Shown: positions 44,900 to 53,821, counted from the first letter of the stretch. The stretch: DNA of 64,000 nucleotides from JAJISK01 sp046759185 (GCA_046759185.1 JBHIBO010000005.1:11527-75526); one strand, 5' to 3'. A program made the numbers and translations. The notes: generated by a model not told the origin, from the letters alone.

Positions 44900-45274
44900 C
44901 GGGCTCTTGACAGTCGTGCCCCGGCGATTCTCTTGGCCGGGTTAAGCGTTGTGTCGGAGCCAGCCGCTGGATACCGTGAGCTTGCAGCAGACCAGGCGGT
45001 TCGCGGGCGCGCTGGTGATTAAGCAGGCCGTCAGAGTTTAAGGGAGGGATGACGCGTCAGCTGCCAGGCGTGGTGATGGTACTGGCGGGCATCGTCTCTC
45101 TCCATGTCGCATTCGGATGGATGCCTCGGTGCACACACATCCTCTGGTACTCGATGCTCTGCCTGGGGCCCTGGATCTCCGTCATTGCAACATCGTCTTT
45201 GGGACGCGCTTTCTGGCACAGAATAGATGGATTGCCAGGGAAGGCCCAGCTAGCCCGTCTTACTGAAGCTGTGT
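44900..45274. other. Gene-free region
   Basis: No supported gene. A plus-strand frame at 45049 (two hydrophobic stretches) runs into the DinB gene on the opposite strand. TATA-like TTTAAG lies near 45038. Confidence 0.45.
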
Positions 45275-45775
45275 TCATTTCCCAGGTGGAGGCGTCTGAC
45301 TCTGCCACATCCGGACGATGCTCGTCCAGGGGGGCTCCTCGTCCATCTGCCACATCAGGGCGATCAGCTCACCGATATGGGCGATCTCATCGAGGAACGT
45401 ATGGAGAAGGACTTGCTCGATGGTTGCCTTTCGACTCCACCCTTCGATCTCGATTTCTCGCCCTACGTCCTCATGTGACAAGTCACGGAAGAAAACCTGG
45501 GCTTTCTCCGTTACCTCCCGATCGTATTTCTTCATGTCCGCGAACGTTTTGAACAAGTCTGGGTCGATGTCCTCCCAGGGTTTGCCCGGGATGTCGTAGT
45601 TGAGGTAGGAGTCCTCCACCTCGAGGAGGTGAATGAAGATGTCGTGCATCGAGTTGTAGGTCGCTTCCCGATTCTTGATGATCGCATCCCAGCCTAGGTC
45701 TCGGAATCTGGCCAGGAATTTCCGACGAAGGTCCGCGACGTAGGCGAACAGCTGTTCCAGATCCTGGACGTTCAT
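45275..45775 (-). CDS. DinB-family protein
   Basis: 166 aa, four-helix bundle. Seen: HDIFIHLLEVEDSYLNYDI (first His), a middle helix, and VLLHTFLDEIAHIGELIALM with the paired His of the metal site. DinB proteins are metal-binding, often acting as thiol-dependent transferases; the substrate here is unknown. Confidence 0.85.
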   Translation of the reverse strand: MNVQDLEQLFAYVADLRRKFLARFRDLGWDAIIKNREATYNSMHDIFIHLLEVEDSYLNYDIPGKPWEDIDPDLFKTFADMKKYDREVTEKAQVFFRDLSHEDVGREIEIEGWSRKATIEQVLLHTFLDEIAHIGELIALMWQMDEEPPWTSIVRMWQSQTPPPGK

Positions 45776-45867
45776 CGATCCGGCATGCCACCGGGTTGAT
45801 TTAACTCTCTGCCGGCGACCCCGATGTCTGAAGCTTGGCGGTCGAAGCGAGGCTTAACCAACGCCAA

Positions 45868-46164
45868 CTAGGACCCGACTTCTGGCGGCCTCCGGAGTAT
45901 CAGAATGAGGACCCCGAGGATGATGATTTCGACGGCCTTTGCGGTCAGCCCAATACGCTCCACCGGGAGGGGAGTGCCGAACGGAAGGCGCGCGGCCACA
46001 TAGGCCAGGATCAACCCGATCGTGTAGAGGGCCGAGAGCCAGAGCAGGAGGCGGTCGCCGTGGAGAATGAAGCCAGCCACGAGGAAGCATTCGAGCCCCA
46101 TGGCAAGGAACACTGGCCCCACGGTTGGCTCCCCGGGGATCAGGTCGACGACACCGAGCAACAC
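45868..46164 (-). CDS. Small membrane protein, 98 aa (probably 5'-interrupted)
   Basis: Three to four hydrophobic helices (MGLECFLVAGFILHG, LWLSALYTIGLILAYVAA, AVEIIILGVLILILR). An ATG at 46230 in the same frame overlaps the upstream gene's TGA (TGATG) and is followed after six codons by TAG (46212-46210). Downstream of the TAG the frame resumes with VLAIGLAFVTGGLHVLLG, a helix that the GTG at 46164 would cut. The gene looks to have gained a nonsense codon. Confidence 0.6.
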   Translation of the reverse strand: MLLGVVDLIPGEPTVGPVFLAMGLECFLVAGFILHGDRLLLWLSALYTIGLILAYVAARLPFGTPLPVERIGLTAKAVEIIILGVLILILRRPPEVGS

Positions 46165-46229
46165 GTGGAGCCCACCCGTGACGAAGGCCAGACCGATGGC
46201 GAGAACCTGCTACGACCCAACTCTGGCCA

Positions 46230-46445
46230 TCAGCCTTCCACGGTGGGAGCTGGCGCGCGGCGAGTCTGGAGGAAGACCAGGACGGCACCCACCAGGAAAA
46301 CGATGCCAATCGTTGCATGGGCCACGTGATTGTCTCCCAGACCGATGGCTTCGTGGTTGCCCGGCAAGGGGTCAACGTGCCAGACGAGAAAGTTCAGACC
46401 CGCGATGACCAGGACGACAGGCACCACCCACACAACCCTCGACAT
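46230..46445 (-). CDS. Small membrane protein, 71 aa
   Basis: Two helices (VVPVVLVIAGLNFLVWHV and VAHATIGIVFLVGAVLVFLQ) with His residues at their ends (GNHEAIGLGDNHVAHA). It forms a two-gene unit with the following membrane protein through TGATG. No family recognised. Confidence 0.65.
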   Translation of the reverse strand: MSRVVWVVPVVLVIAGLNFLVWHVDPLPGNHEAIGLGDNHVAHATIGIVFLVGAVLVFLQTRRAPAPTVEG

Positions 46446-46541
46446 CTCTCCTGACCCCGAGGAGCGGGACTGGTCGTCTTACTGTAATCTGTGTCCAAGA
46501 CTTGACAGACCCATGATGGACCCCGGCGGGGAGGGCAGAAG

Positions 46542-46550
46542 GTATTTGAA
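46542..46550 (+). promoter_or_regulatory. TATA box for the PLP decarboxylase
   Basis: GTATTTGAA, about 26 nt upstream of ATG 46573; it selects this ATG over the long upstream open frame that runs to 46330. Confidence 0.55.
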
Positions 46551-46572
46551 ACCACCTCGAGTCCTCGGTTCC

Positions 46573-48105
46573 ATGACCTCCCAGGATGCTGCCTTCGAGG
46601 ACCTGGACTTGGAACCCGACGCCTTCCGGAAGATCGGCCATCGGGTCATCGATCGCATCGCCGACTACTACCAGGACATCCGACAGGTCCGGGTATTCCC
46701 ATCACGCACCTCGACCCAGGTGGCCTCGGACTTTGACGAGCCGCTCCCTCACGAAGGGGAAGACCCAGACGCCATCCTCGACGCTTGGGAGGAGCGCGTC
46801 CTCCCCAACACGACCCACCTTGGTTCTCCCCGATACTTCGGGTTCGTGAACGGCTCGGGGACCATGATGGGGACCCTCGCCGAGGCTCTCGCCGCCGCGG
46901 TCAACATGAATGTGGGCGCGTGGAAGCCCGCACCGGCCATCACGGAAATTGAGCGGCGATCCATTGCCTGGCTGGCGGAGATAATCGGGTATCCGACCGA
47001 CTGCGGGGGCCACTTCATGAGCGGGGGCACCATGGCCAACTTCACGGCCATCTTAGCCGCCCTCCGCAACGTGGCTCCGTACGATACTACGGAGGAGGGC
47101 CTACAGGGGGACCAGGAAGGCCGCTTCCTGCTCTACATGTCTGACCACGAGGGCCACTCCTCCGTGGTCCGGGTCGCCGACATGCTCAACCTCGGCCGGA
47201 AGGCCGTTCGTCTCGTTCCCAGCCGGAACGACTTCACCCTCGACGCCGCCGCACTGGAGACCATGTTGGAGGAAGACGTGGAAGCGGGCAACCGGCCCTT
47301 CTGTGTGGTGGCCCAAGCCGGCTCCATCAACGTGGGGGCCATCGATCCGCTGGCAGACATCGCTCGGATCTGCCGCGAGCGGGACATCTGGTTTCACGTC
47401 GACGGGGCCTGCGGGGCCGTCGGGGCCATGCTCCCCGAGAAGCGCGCCCTCTTTCGGGGGCTCGAGGAGGCCGACTCCGTCACGTTGGATCCCCACAAGT
47501 GGCTCTACATCCCGTACGAGTGTGGGTGTGTCCTGGTCCGGGACCCGGAGCGGCTCCGCCGTGCCTTTTCGTTGACCGCGCCGTACCTCCGAGGGGCCCT
47601 TCCCACGGCGTACACGGGCCTGGACTACCTGGAGGTTGGCCCCCAGATGTCCCGGGGGAGCCGTGCCCTGAAGGTGTGGATGAGCCTCAAACACTACGGG
47701 CTGGAGGGGTACCGCCGTCTCCTCGCACAGAACGTGCGCGCGGCGGAACACCTGGACGCCCTCGTGCGGGAGGCCCCGGACTTCCAGGCGATTCACGAGC
47801 CGATTCTCTTCATCTACTCCTTTCGCTATGCCCCCGAAGACCTCCAGGCCCCCACCCTCCGCCCTCGGGGGGAGGCGGACCCCGTAGATCTCTACCTGGA
47901 CCACCTGAATCAACGAATCGCGGACGAGATCCAGCTGAGCGGCGTCGCTTTCGTTATGACTACGAAGATCCACGACCGACGCGTCCTCCGGTTCTCCATC
48001 TGCAGCCATCGAACAACCCTGGAGGACATCGAACGGACCTTCGCCAAGCTCCGGGAACTGGGAGGAACTCTCGATGCCAAGGAGCGGGCGGAGCACCTCC
48101 CCTAG
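46573..48105 (+). CDS. PLP-dependent group II decarboxylase (aromatic amino acid type)
   Basis: 510 aa. Fold type I enzyme: substrate region GSPRYFGFVNGSGTMMGTLA, SGGTMANFTAILAALRN, HVDGACGAVG (PLP-stacking and Asp) and the Schiff-base lysine in LDPHKWLYIPYECG. Homologues decarboxylate aromatic amino acids, glutamate or related substrates; the exact one cannot be read. Stands alone with its own promoter upstream of the FMN oxidase. Confidence 0.88.
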   Translation: MTSQDAAFEDLDLEPDAFRKIGHRVIDRIADYYQDIRQVRVFPSRTSTQVASDFDEPLPHEGEDPDAILDAWEERVLPNTTHLGSPRYFGFVNGSGTMMGTLAEALAAAVNMNVGAWKPAPAITEIERRSIAWLAEIIGYPTDCGGHFMSGGTMANFTAILAALRNVAPYDTTEEGLQGDQEGRFLLYMSDHEGHSSVVRVADMLNLGRKAVRLVPSRNDFTLDAAALETMLEEDVEAGNRPFCVVAQAGSINVGAIDPLADIARICRERDIWFHVDGACGAVGAMLPEKRALFRGLEEADSVTLDPHKWLYIPYECGCVLVRDPERLRRAFSLTAPYLRGALPTAYTGLDYLEVGPQMSRGSRALKVWMSLKHYGLEGYRRLLAQNVRAAEHLDALVREAPDFQAIHEPILFIYSFRYAPEDLQAPTLRPRGEADPVDLYLDHLNQRIADEIQLSGVAFVMTTKIHDRRVLRFSICSHRTTLEDIERTFAKLRELGGTLDAKERAEHLP

Positions 48106-48156
48106 CTCGGCACCTTTCACCCGTAACGAAATAAAGCGAACCTCCATCGACCTCCC

Positions 48157-49257
48157 GTGGGTCTTACCCTTACCAACCTCCTCGAGCTGAAGGAAAGGGC
48201 CCGGACCACGATGACGAGGTCCGCTTTCGCCTACATCGCGGGCGGGTCCGAGGACGAGGTGTCCCTGCGCCGCAACCGGGAGGCCTTCTCAGGTTGGGCA
48301 TTTCGTCCCCGGGTTCTCGTCGATGTGTCCCACCGCGATACATCCGTGGGGATTCTGGGTCAATCGGTGGGGATGCCCATCCTTGTCGCCCCCACGGCCT
48401 TCCACCGCCTCCTCGACGACGAGGGGGAGGTGGCCACATCCCGGGGGACGATGGAGGCGGGATCGCTCTTCGTCGCGAGCACCCTCTCGACCCGCTCCCT
48501 CGAGGCCATCGCTGCGGTCGGGCCGGCCCCGCGCTGGTTCCAGCTGTATGTCTACAAGGAGCGCGGGGTCACCGAAGGCCTGGTGCGGCGGGCTGAAGCG
48601 GCGGGGTACCACGCTCTCTGCGTGACTGTGGACACCCCTGCGGGGGGCCGTCGCGAGGGGGAGCAACGGGAGGCCTTCACCCTCCCACCGGGCATCGGCC
48701 TCCGTAACTTCGAAGGGGAGGGAAGGGATCAATTGCCTCCCGCCGGAGAGGGCAGTTCGGGCCTCTCGGAATACTGGTCCAGAATGCTCGACCCCTCGCT
48801 CTCCTGGAAGGATTTGGCGTGGCTCCGCTCCGTCACCTCCCTCCCGTTGGTTCTCAAGGGGATCATGACCCGAGAGGACGCTGAACTTGCCGTTGAGCAC
48901 GGGGTCGAGGGCATCGTCGTCTCCAATCATGGGGGGCGACAGCTGGATGGCACGCTTGGGACGCTCGATGCCCTGCCCGAGGTCGTCGAGGCCGTGGCGG
49001 GCCAGGCGGAGGTGTACGTGGACGGTGGGGTCAGGCGGGGAACGGACGTGCTGAAGGCCCTTGCCCTCGGGGCACGGGGGGTCTTCATCGGTCGCCCCAT
49101 CCTCTACGGTCTCGCCCTCGAGGGTGCCGCGGGCGTCCAGGCTGTCCTGGAGCACCTCCGCATGGAGCTAGACCGCGCCATGGCCCTTAGCGGGGTCGCG
49201 GCCGTAGGCGAGGTCGGCCCGGGGCTCCTTCAGCAGGTCCCTAGGGGGAGTCAATGA
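48157..49257 (+). CDS. FMN-dependent alpha-hydroxy-acid dehydrogenase/oxidase
   Basis: 366 aa, GTG start. TIM barrel of the lactate/glycolate oxidase family: FAYIAGGSEDEVSLRRNREA, PILVAPTAFHRLLDDEGE, WFQLYVYKERGVTEGLVRRA, VLKGIMTREDAELA (FMN Lys), the catalytic VVSNHGGRQLDGT, and YVDGGVRRGTDVLKALALGA. The substrate is a 2-hydroxyacid; lactate, glycolate and mandelate cannot be separated. An FMN-type IPP isomerase is excluded by the HGGRQLD motif. Confidence 0.9.
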   Translation: MGLTLTNLLELKERARTTMTRSAFAYIAGGSEDEVSLRRNREAFSGWAFRPRVLVDVSHRDTSVGILGQSVGMPILVAPTAFHRLLDDEGEVATSRGTMEAGSLFVASTLSTRSLEAIAAVGPAPRWFQLYVYKERGVTEGLVRRAEAAGYHALCVTVDTPAGGRREGEQREAFTLPPGIGLRNFEGEGRDQLPPAGEGSSGLSEYWSRMLDPSLSWKDLAWLRSVTSLPLVLKGIMTREDAELAVEHGVEGIVVSNHGGRQLDGTLGTLDALPEVVEAVAGQAEVYVDGGVRRGTDVLKALALGARGVFIGRPILYGLALEGAAGVQAVLEHLRMELDRAMALSGVAAVGEVGPGLLQQVPRGSQ

Positions 49258-49296
49258 CCGGGTGCGTTCCCGTGGCCCGTGCCGGATCCTCTCCGC

Positions 49297-50067
49297 TCAC
49301 CCCATGAGAAACCCGCCGTCCACCACGAGGCCGGTCCCCGTCTGGAAGCTCGCGTCGTCGGAGGCCAGATACACGGCCTTCCGAGCTACCTCCTCCGGGT
49401 CCGCGAGGCGCTTGAGGGCCGTCTCCGCCTCGAGGTCCCGCCGTTCGTCCTGGGAGAGGCCCGCCATGGCGTGGGTGTCGATGCTCCCCAAGACGAGAGC
49501 GTTCACGTGCACGTTCGCGGGACCCAGGTACCATGCCAACGAGCGGGTGAGGGAGAGCAGGGCCCCCTTGGCCAGCAGGTATGAGATGCCCACCACGTCG
49601 CCGCTGACCGCCGGGGTGGAGGCCGTGAACACAATCCGCCCTCTACCGGAATTGCGGAGATGGGGGATCGCAGCCTGGGCGACGAAGAGGGAGCCGAGCA
49701 GGTCAATCTCCAGGGGCTTCATGAGAACCTCCTGGGTAAGGTCCTCGAAGGGGGCGAACCACTCCTCGCGCCGGAAGGGATGGCCCGCGTAACAGACGAG
49801 GGTGTCGAGTCCCCCCAGGGCATCCACCGCAGCCCCCACGAGTTGGGCGGCCTCCTCGCGCTGGGTCGCGTTGCATCGGAGGGCGACGGCCTTCGAACCG
49901 GCCCGTTCCGTTTCCGCGACCAGCTCCTCCGCCCTCGCCTGGTTGGTGTGGTACTGGATGCCGAGGCCTTCCGCCCCCTCCTGGGCGAAGGCCCGCACCG
50001 TGGCGGAACCCAGGCCCCCACTGCCTCCCGTGATGAGGGCGATGCGTCCTTCGAGTCTGCCGGACAT
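49297..50067 (-). CDS. Short-chain dehydrogenase/reductase
   Basis: 256 aa from ATG 50067, chosen over upstream ATGs because the TATA box lies at 50087-50095. Rossmann TGGSGGLGSATVRAFA, catalytic Ser in FTASTPAVSG, YxxxK in GISYLLAKGALLSL, and the C-terminal TGTGLVVDGGFLMG typical of FabG-like enzymes. Family members usually have NAG at the fourth strand; here CYAGHPF. Confidence 0.9.
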   Translation of the reverse strand: MSGRLEGRIALITGGSGGLGSATVRAFAQEGAEGLGIQYHTNQARAEELVAETERAGSKAVALRCNATQREEAAQLVGAAVDALGGLDTLVCYAGHPFRREEWFAPFEDLTQEVLMKPLEIDLLGSLFVAQAAIPHLRNSGRGRIVFTASTPAVSGDVVGISYLLAKGALLSLTRSLAWYLGPANVHVNALVLGSIDTHAMAGLSQDERRDLEAETALKRLADPEEVARKAVYLASDDASFQTGTGLVVDGGFLMG

Positions 50068-50086
50068 TGGGCCGACATTCGGTTCT

Positions 50087-50095
50087 GCGATAAAG
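50087..50095 (-). promoter_or_regulatory. TATA box for the SDR gene
   Basis: Minus strand CTTTATCGC, 20-28 nt upstream of ATG 50067. Confidence 0.5.
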
Positions 50096-50123
50096 AGTCT
50101 GGGAGGGTCGAACCTCGTTCCGA

Positions 50124-50576
50124 TTAGCCGCCCTGAACCGCCTCGAGGGTTTCCAGAATGAGTCCGGGGTCCGGAAAGCCCCGTTCCGCCATCCGGATGA
50201 CGTACTCCTTGTCCACCACATAGGTGGTGGGAGCGATGGATCCTCCTTCGTCCACCGCATGGAAGTCCTCCGCGCACCCCTTCGCTTCGTCGATGAGGAA
50301 GGGGAACGGGAGGTCGTTGCGGTACACGAAGATGGATTGGTACCGCTGGTTCGCGGGGGAGATGCCGATGATTTCCGTGTCCGTGGCCTTAATCTTGTCA
50401 GCGTGGTCACGGACCCGCCCCAGGTAGGCCGTGTTGTCCTCCGAGCTGTCCGATGGCGGGCAAAAGATGAGCACGAGGTTCTTCTTCCCCTGGAAGTCCC
50501 GGGTATCCATGATGCGGGCGTAGGTCGCGGGCAGATGGAAGCGGGGGGCCTTCTCGCCGACGGGGATGGGGTCCAT
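50124..50576 (-). CDS. Peroxiredoxin-like thioredoxin-fold protein without the usual active-site Cys
   Basis: 150 aa from ATG 50576 (MDPIPVGEKAPRFHLPAT). AhpC/TSA-like layout: VGEKAPRF, LVLIFCPPSDSSEDNTAYL, IIGISPANQRYQSIFVYRND, FPFLIDEAKGCAEDFHAVDE, TTYVVDKEYVIRMAERG. In active BCP-type enzymes the loop reads FYPKDNTPGC; here it is FCPPSDSSED, with Asp at the Cys position. The single Cys two residues after the strand is not in the catalytic place. An in-frame start at 50636 lies upstream of the TATA box. Confidence 0.82.
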   Translation of the reverse strand: MDPIPVGEKAPRFHLPATYARIMDTRDFQGKKNLVLIFCPPSDSSEDNTAYLGRVRDHADKIKATDTEIIGISPANQRYQSIFVYRNDLPFPFLIDEAKGCAEDFHAVDEGGSIAPTTYVVDKEYVIRMAERGFPDPGLILETLEAVQGG

Positions 50577-50610
50577 GGAGTTCCGGTGGGATTCGTCGAG
50601 GCCCTCGACG

Positions 50611-50620
50611 CCTAAATACT
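50611..50620 (-). promoter_or_regulatory. TATA box for the peroxiredoxin-like gene
   Basis: Minus strand AGTATTTAGG; it implies a transcript start near 50588 and hence ATG 50576. Confidence 0.55.
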
Positions 50621-50638
50621 TGACCGGAAGGCTCACAC

Positions 50639-50647
50639 TTTAGTAGC
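50639..50647 (+). promoter_or_regulatory. TATA box for endonuclease IV
   Basis: CTTTAGTAG, about 24 nt upstream of GTG 50667. It is adjacent to the divergent promoter of the peroxiredoxin-like gene. Confidence 0.5.
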
Positions 50648-50666
50648 GGCCGGAGGTAAGCGGAGC

Positions 50667-51515
50667 GTGACTTCCCTTTTGGGCGCCCACGTCTCCATCG
50701 CGGGGGGCGTGGAACTGGCCCCGGGGCGGGGGGATGACCTGGGCTGCGAGGCCATCCAGATCTTCTCCAAGAACCAGCGTCAATGGGCGGCGAAGCCCCT
50801 CACGGAGGAGGCCGCGGAGGCCTTCCGGGAGGCACTGCGGAGGTCCCAGCAGCAAGCCGTGGCCATTCACGACTCCTACCTCATCAACCTTGCCGACCCG
50901 CGGGAGGAGAACGTGGCGAAGTCCCGGGATGCCTTCGTGGTGGAGCTCGATCGAGCTCAACTCCTGGGCGTCCCCCACCTCATCTTCCATCCGGGAAACC
51001 ACCGCGGGGAGGGGATGGGAGAGGGCATCCGCCAGATCGCCACGAGCCTCGATTTCTGTTTGGAGCACGCGACCGCTCCCGATGTACACGTGCTGTTGGA
51101 GGGCACCGCCGGCGCCGGCAACGCGGTGGGCAGCACGTTCGAGCAGCTGCAGGGCGTACGGGAGGAGGTCGACGAGCCCGCCCGCGTGGGCTACTGTCTG
51201 GACACCTGCCACCTGTTCGCCGCCGGCTACGACTTCCGGACTGAGGAGAACTACGAGCTGGTGATGCGTCACGCGGAGAACGTCCTCGGCCTGGAGAACA
51301 TCCGGGCCTTCCACCTCAACGACTGCAAGGGGGAACTCGGGTCCCACCTCGACCGACACGAGCACATCGGCCAGGGGGGGATCGGACTGGAGGGCTTCCG
51401 CCTCCTCGTGAACGACGCCCGATGGGACGGGGTCCCCATGTATCTCGAGACGCCCGGAAGGGAGGACCACTTCGAGAAGAACCTCAGGGTGCTCAAAGGG
51501 ATGCGAGGGGCCTAG
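50667..51515 (+). CDS. nfo: Endonuclease IV (AP endonuclease)
   Basis: 282 aa, GTG start. Cuts 5' of abasic sites in base excision repair. Zn-binding residues sit in GAHVSIAGG, LIFHPGNHRG, VLLEGTAGAGNAVG, YCLDTCHLFAAGYD, AFHLNDCKGELGSHLDRHEH and YLETPG, all in family order. Normal length. Confidence 0.96.
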   Translation: MTSLLGAHVSIAGGVELAPGRGDDLGCEAIQIFSKNQRQWAAKPLTEEAAEAFREALRRSQQQAVAIHDSYLINLADPREENVAKSRDAFVVELDRAQLLGVPHLIFHPGNHRGEGMGEGIRQIATSLDFCLEHATAPDVHVLLEGTAGAGNAVGSTFEQLQGVREEVDEPARVGYCLDTCHLFAAGYDFRTEENYELVMRHAENVLGLENIRAFHLNDCKGELGSHLDRHEHIGQGGIGLEGFRLLVNDARWDGVPMYLETPGREDHFEKNLRVLKGMRGA

Positions 51516-51565
51516 CCGTTCGGGCCAGGACCCCTCCGATTGTTCTTATTTTCCCGCTTCGCGGC

Positions 51566-52591
51566 CTATTCCTGCTCCATGCTTCCCTGTCGTCGCACCA
51601 GGACCACGGCCACAATGATGATGACCGCGACGACTACGGCGATGATGACGCCAACCAGCACCATGTCGATGGGTGCGGCCGCAGATACGGAAGCGATCGT
51701 GGCCGATCCGCTGGCTAGGGTCGAAGATTGGTCCGTCAGGTCGTACTCAGTGTGGTCCGTTGCTCCGCTGGGTACGTCCCCAGCGAGGGGTTTGAACTGG
51801 AAGGGTCCGGGGTCCGTGTCGGCGGCACCCCGCGGCTCGATAGAGATGACGATGGTCCGACTCGCTAGGTCCGTGGGGAAGGTCAGGCCCGAGGGCGCGT
51901 TCACCAGGAAGTCCTCCCCTGGGAAGGGCGGCGTCCCCTGTGTGCCACTGGAGGGAGCGCTCAGGTCCGCTCCGTCCGGCATATCGAACTTGCCGGTGGT
52001 AACCGGAACGCCGTCAATCACCGCCCAGCCCTCGTAGATCCAGTCGGTTGCACTGAGGTCGGGGAGGGTGAGACCGGCCACGGGCGACGCGCCCGAGCGA
52101 TCCAGGAACCAGACACCGCTGTTCTCGTTCGTGGCCATGCCGTCCGAGGGCGTGGCGAGGATGTACTGGCCACCGATGCCCTCCAAGGACACGCCGAGGT
52201 TCGGCGTCAGCGCCGCGCTCGTCTTGGCCGCGTTTAGGTCCCCGGCCAACGCCTTCACCGCCCCCGGGATGGTGTCCGTATCCCCTGCGGGCTCGATGCT
52301 CAGCACGAAGGTGGTGGTCTGGTCCAGCTCGACGTTTGCCACGCGGAAGGTGGAGATGGGGTTGCCTTGGAGATCCTCTAGGTCCCCGCGGTCCGCGACG
52401 ATGAACTTACCCGTGGATACGGGACTTCCTCCGACGATGAGCCACCCCTCGTAGTGATCCTCGGCCAAGGGGGCCAGGTTCGAGAAGGACAGGGTGACGT
52501 CCACGTCAGCCGCCTGCGCCCGGGCTCCGAACGCGGCGAAGACTAGCAGGAGGACGAGAAGACTCGTCCCTAGTAAAGCTCTAGCTCGCAT
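51566..52591 (-). CDS. Membrane-anchored protein with two anti-sigma-K (RskA)-like domains
   Basis: 341 aa from ATG 52591, preceded by AAGGAG 8 nt upstream, one of few clear Shine-Dalgarno sites here. Signal peptide LLVLLLVFAAFGARAQAADV. Two tandem beta domains: HYEGWLIVGGSPVSTGKF with LSIEPAGDTDTIPGAVKALA, and YEGWAVIDGVPVTTGKFD with SIEPRGAADTDPGPFQF. Both resemble the extracytoplasmic RskA domain. C-terminal helix MVLVGVIIAVVVAVIIIVAV then RRQ. Archaea have no sigma factors, so the domain must serve another purpose. Confidence 0.82.
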   Translation of the reverse strand: MRARALLGTSLLVLLLVFAAFGARAQAADVDVTLSFSNLAPLAEDHYEGWLIVGGSPVSTGKFIVADRGDLEDLQGNPISTFRVANVELDQTTTFVLSIEPAGDTDTIPGAVKALAGDLNAAKTSAALTPNLGVSLEGIGGQYILATPSDGMATNENSGVWFLDRSGASPVAGLTLPDLSATDWIYEGWAVIDGVPVTTGKFDMPDGADLSAPSSGTQGTPPFPGEDFLVNAPSGLTFPTDLASRTIVISIEPRGAADTDPGPFQFKPLAGDVPSGATDHTEYDLTDQSSTLASGSATIASVSAAAPIDMVLVGVIIAVVVAVIIIVAVVLVRRQGSMEQE

Positions 52592-52771
52592 ACGATTCAC
52601 TCCTTGGGGCCTAGTTTTGAGAGCCCGATATCAACGTAGGCCAGAATTCCACCAGAATCTCCCCCGACTCGCGAGGGCTCCCGTCTGGGTCGATGACTCG
52701 ACCTGAGCCAGGACCCGCTGAACCAGGCAATCGTGCTGGATTGGGGGGGCGGCTCACCGAGTCGCCTACGC

Positions 52772-53350
52772 CTAGCCGAGGAGCTCATTCACGTCGAGGT
52801 ACGTCGTACCGGCCGCTTCCGCTGTTTCTCGATCCCGTTCACGATCGCCCACAAACACCGCGCCCGCCGGCTCACCGCCCAACCGCTCGATGCAAAGGAG
52901 GAGGGGCTCCGGATCCGGTTTCAGGCGGGTGGTGTCCTCGCGGGCCACAATGGTCCCGACATGGCGGGTCAACCCTGCCACGCGGAGGGCCTCCTCGGCA
53001 CAAGCGCGGCAGTTGAGAGTAACAACACCGACCTTCTTGTCCGTCAAGTGTGGAACGACATCGGACAGCGGCAGAGGCCGTGCCCTCGCTCCTCCGTCAA
53101 TCTCGTACCGTTCGAGGGCGGCACCCAGGGCTGCGGCCTCGCTCCCGGAGGCCTCTCGAAGCATCTGCCAAACGGTCTGGTTCTCGGCTGTCTCTCCATA
53201 CCGTCGCGTGATGCGGGCAAGCGCTGCTTGGGCTTCCCCCCAATTCACGTCGAGACGAACTAGGGTCCCATCGAGGTCGAAGGCGACGGGGGTGTAGGGA
53301 CCTAAGCGCTCGATGACGCGGCGGAGCGCCGCTTCCTCCACGCCGATCAA
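52772..53350 (-). CDS. HAD-superfamily hydrolase, small
   Basis: 192 aa, TTG start. Motif I VAFDLDGTLVRLD, motif II GVVTLNCRACAEEAL, motif III Lys in TTRLKPDPEPLLL, motif IV AVFVGDRERDRETAEAAGT. Phosphatase or phosphoglycolate-phosphatase-like; substrate unknown. Upstream neighbour is DUF2203 on the same strand. Confidence 0.85.
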   Translation of the reverse strand: MIGVEEAALRRVIERLGPYTPVAFDLDGTLVRLDVNWGEAQAALARITRRYGETAENQTVWQMLREASGSEAAALGAALERYEIDGGARARPLPLSDVVPHLTDKKVGVVTLNCRACAEEALRVAGLTRHVGTIVAREDTTRLKPDPEPLLLCIERLGGEPAGAVFVGDRERDRETAEAAGTTYLDVNELLG

Positions 53351-53371
53351 CCCCCTTGAGCCGAACTCGTC

Positions 53372-53812
53372 TTACGCCTTCTCCGTCCCTTCGAGGGGTT
53401 CACGGCCCGCGTAGCCCGCTTCCAGATCGTGGTAGTAGGCGAGGCGGGGTTCTCCCCGCTGCCAGCAGAGGAAGACCACGCGGCCGTCGCGCTCGGCGTA
53501 GAAGTCCACGAGCCCCGTTTCGAGGCTCTTGACGTGGCCGCCGATGTCATGGATGTCTCGTACGTGCTTGCGAATGGCCTTGTAGCCATCGTCGAGCTCC
53601 TCCTGGAGGCCTTCATACGTATCGTGATCGGGGGTATCCGGACGAAGGATCTCCTCGCCCCACTGGGCCTCCAGATCCGTGAGCCGGTCTCTCACCCGTC
53701 GACCCTGCGTCCTCATCCGGTCGATTTCGTGAAGGGCCCGACGAACCTGTGGGAGGAGGGCGTTGGCCTCCTCCGGGGTGAAAAGACGCGAGGGGGCCTG
53801 CGGGGGGTCCAT
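53372..53812 (-). CDS. DUF2203 protein
   Basis: 146 aa. FTPEEANALLPQVRRALHEI opens a helical hairpin; IHDIGGHVKSLETGLVDFYA and VFLCWQRGEPRLAYYHDL complete the conserved pattern of this family, of unknown function. It lies 9 nt after the RpoD stop and may be in the ribosomal operon. Confidence 0.85.
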   Translation of the reverse strand: MDPPQAPSRLFTPEEANALLPQVRRALHEIDRMRTQGRRVRDRLTDLEAQWGEEILRPDTPDHDTYEGLQEELDDGYKAIRKHVRDIHDIGGHVKSLETGLVDFYAERDGRVVFLCWQRGEPRLAYYHDLEAGYAGREPLEGTEKA

Positions 53813-53821
53813 GGGCCTCCC

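Noticed and set aside
45049..45552. 167-aa ORF with two hydrophobic stretches
   Set aside because: The second half is antisense to the well-supported DinB gene and the hydrophobic part has no promoter at a suitable distance.
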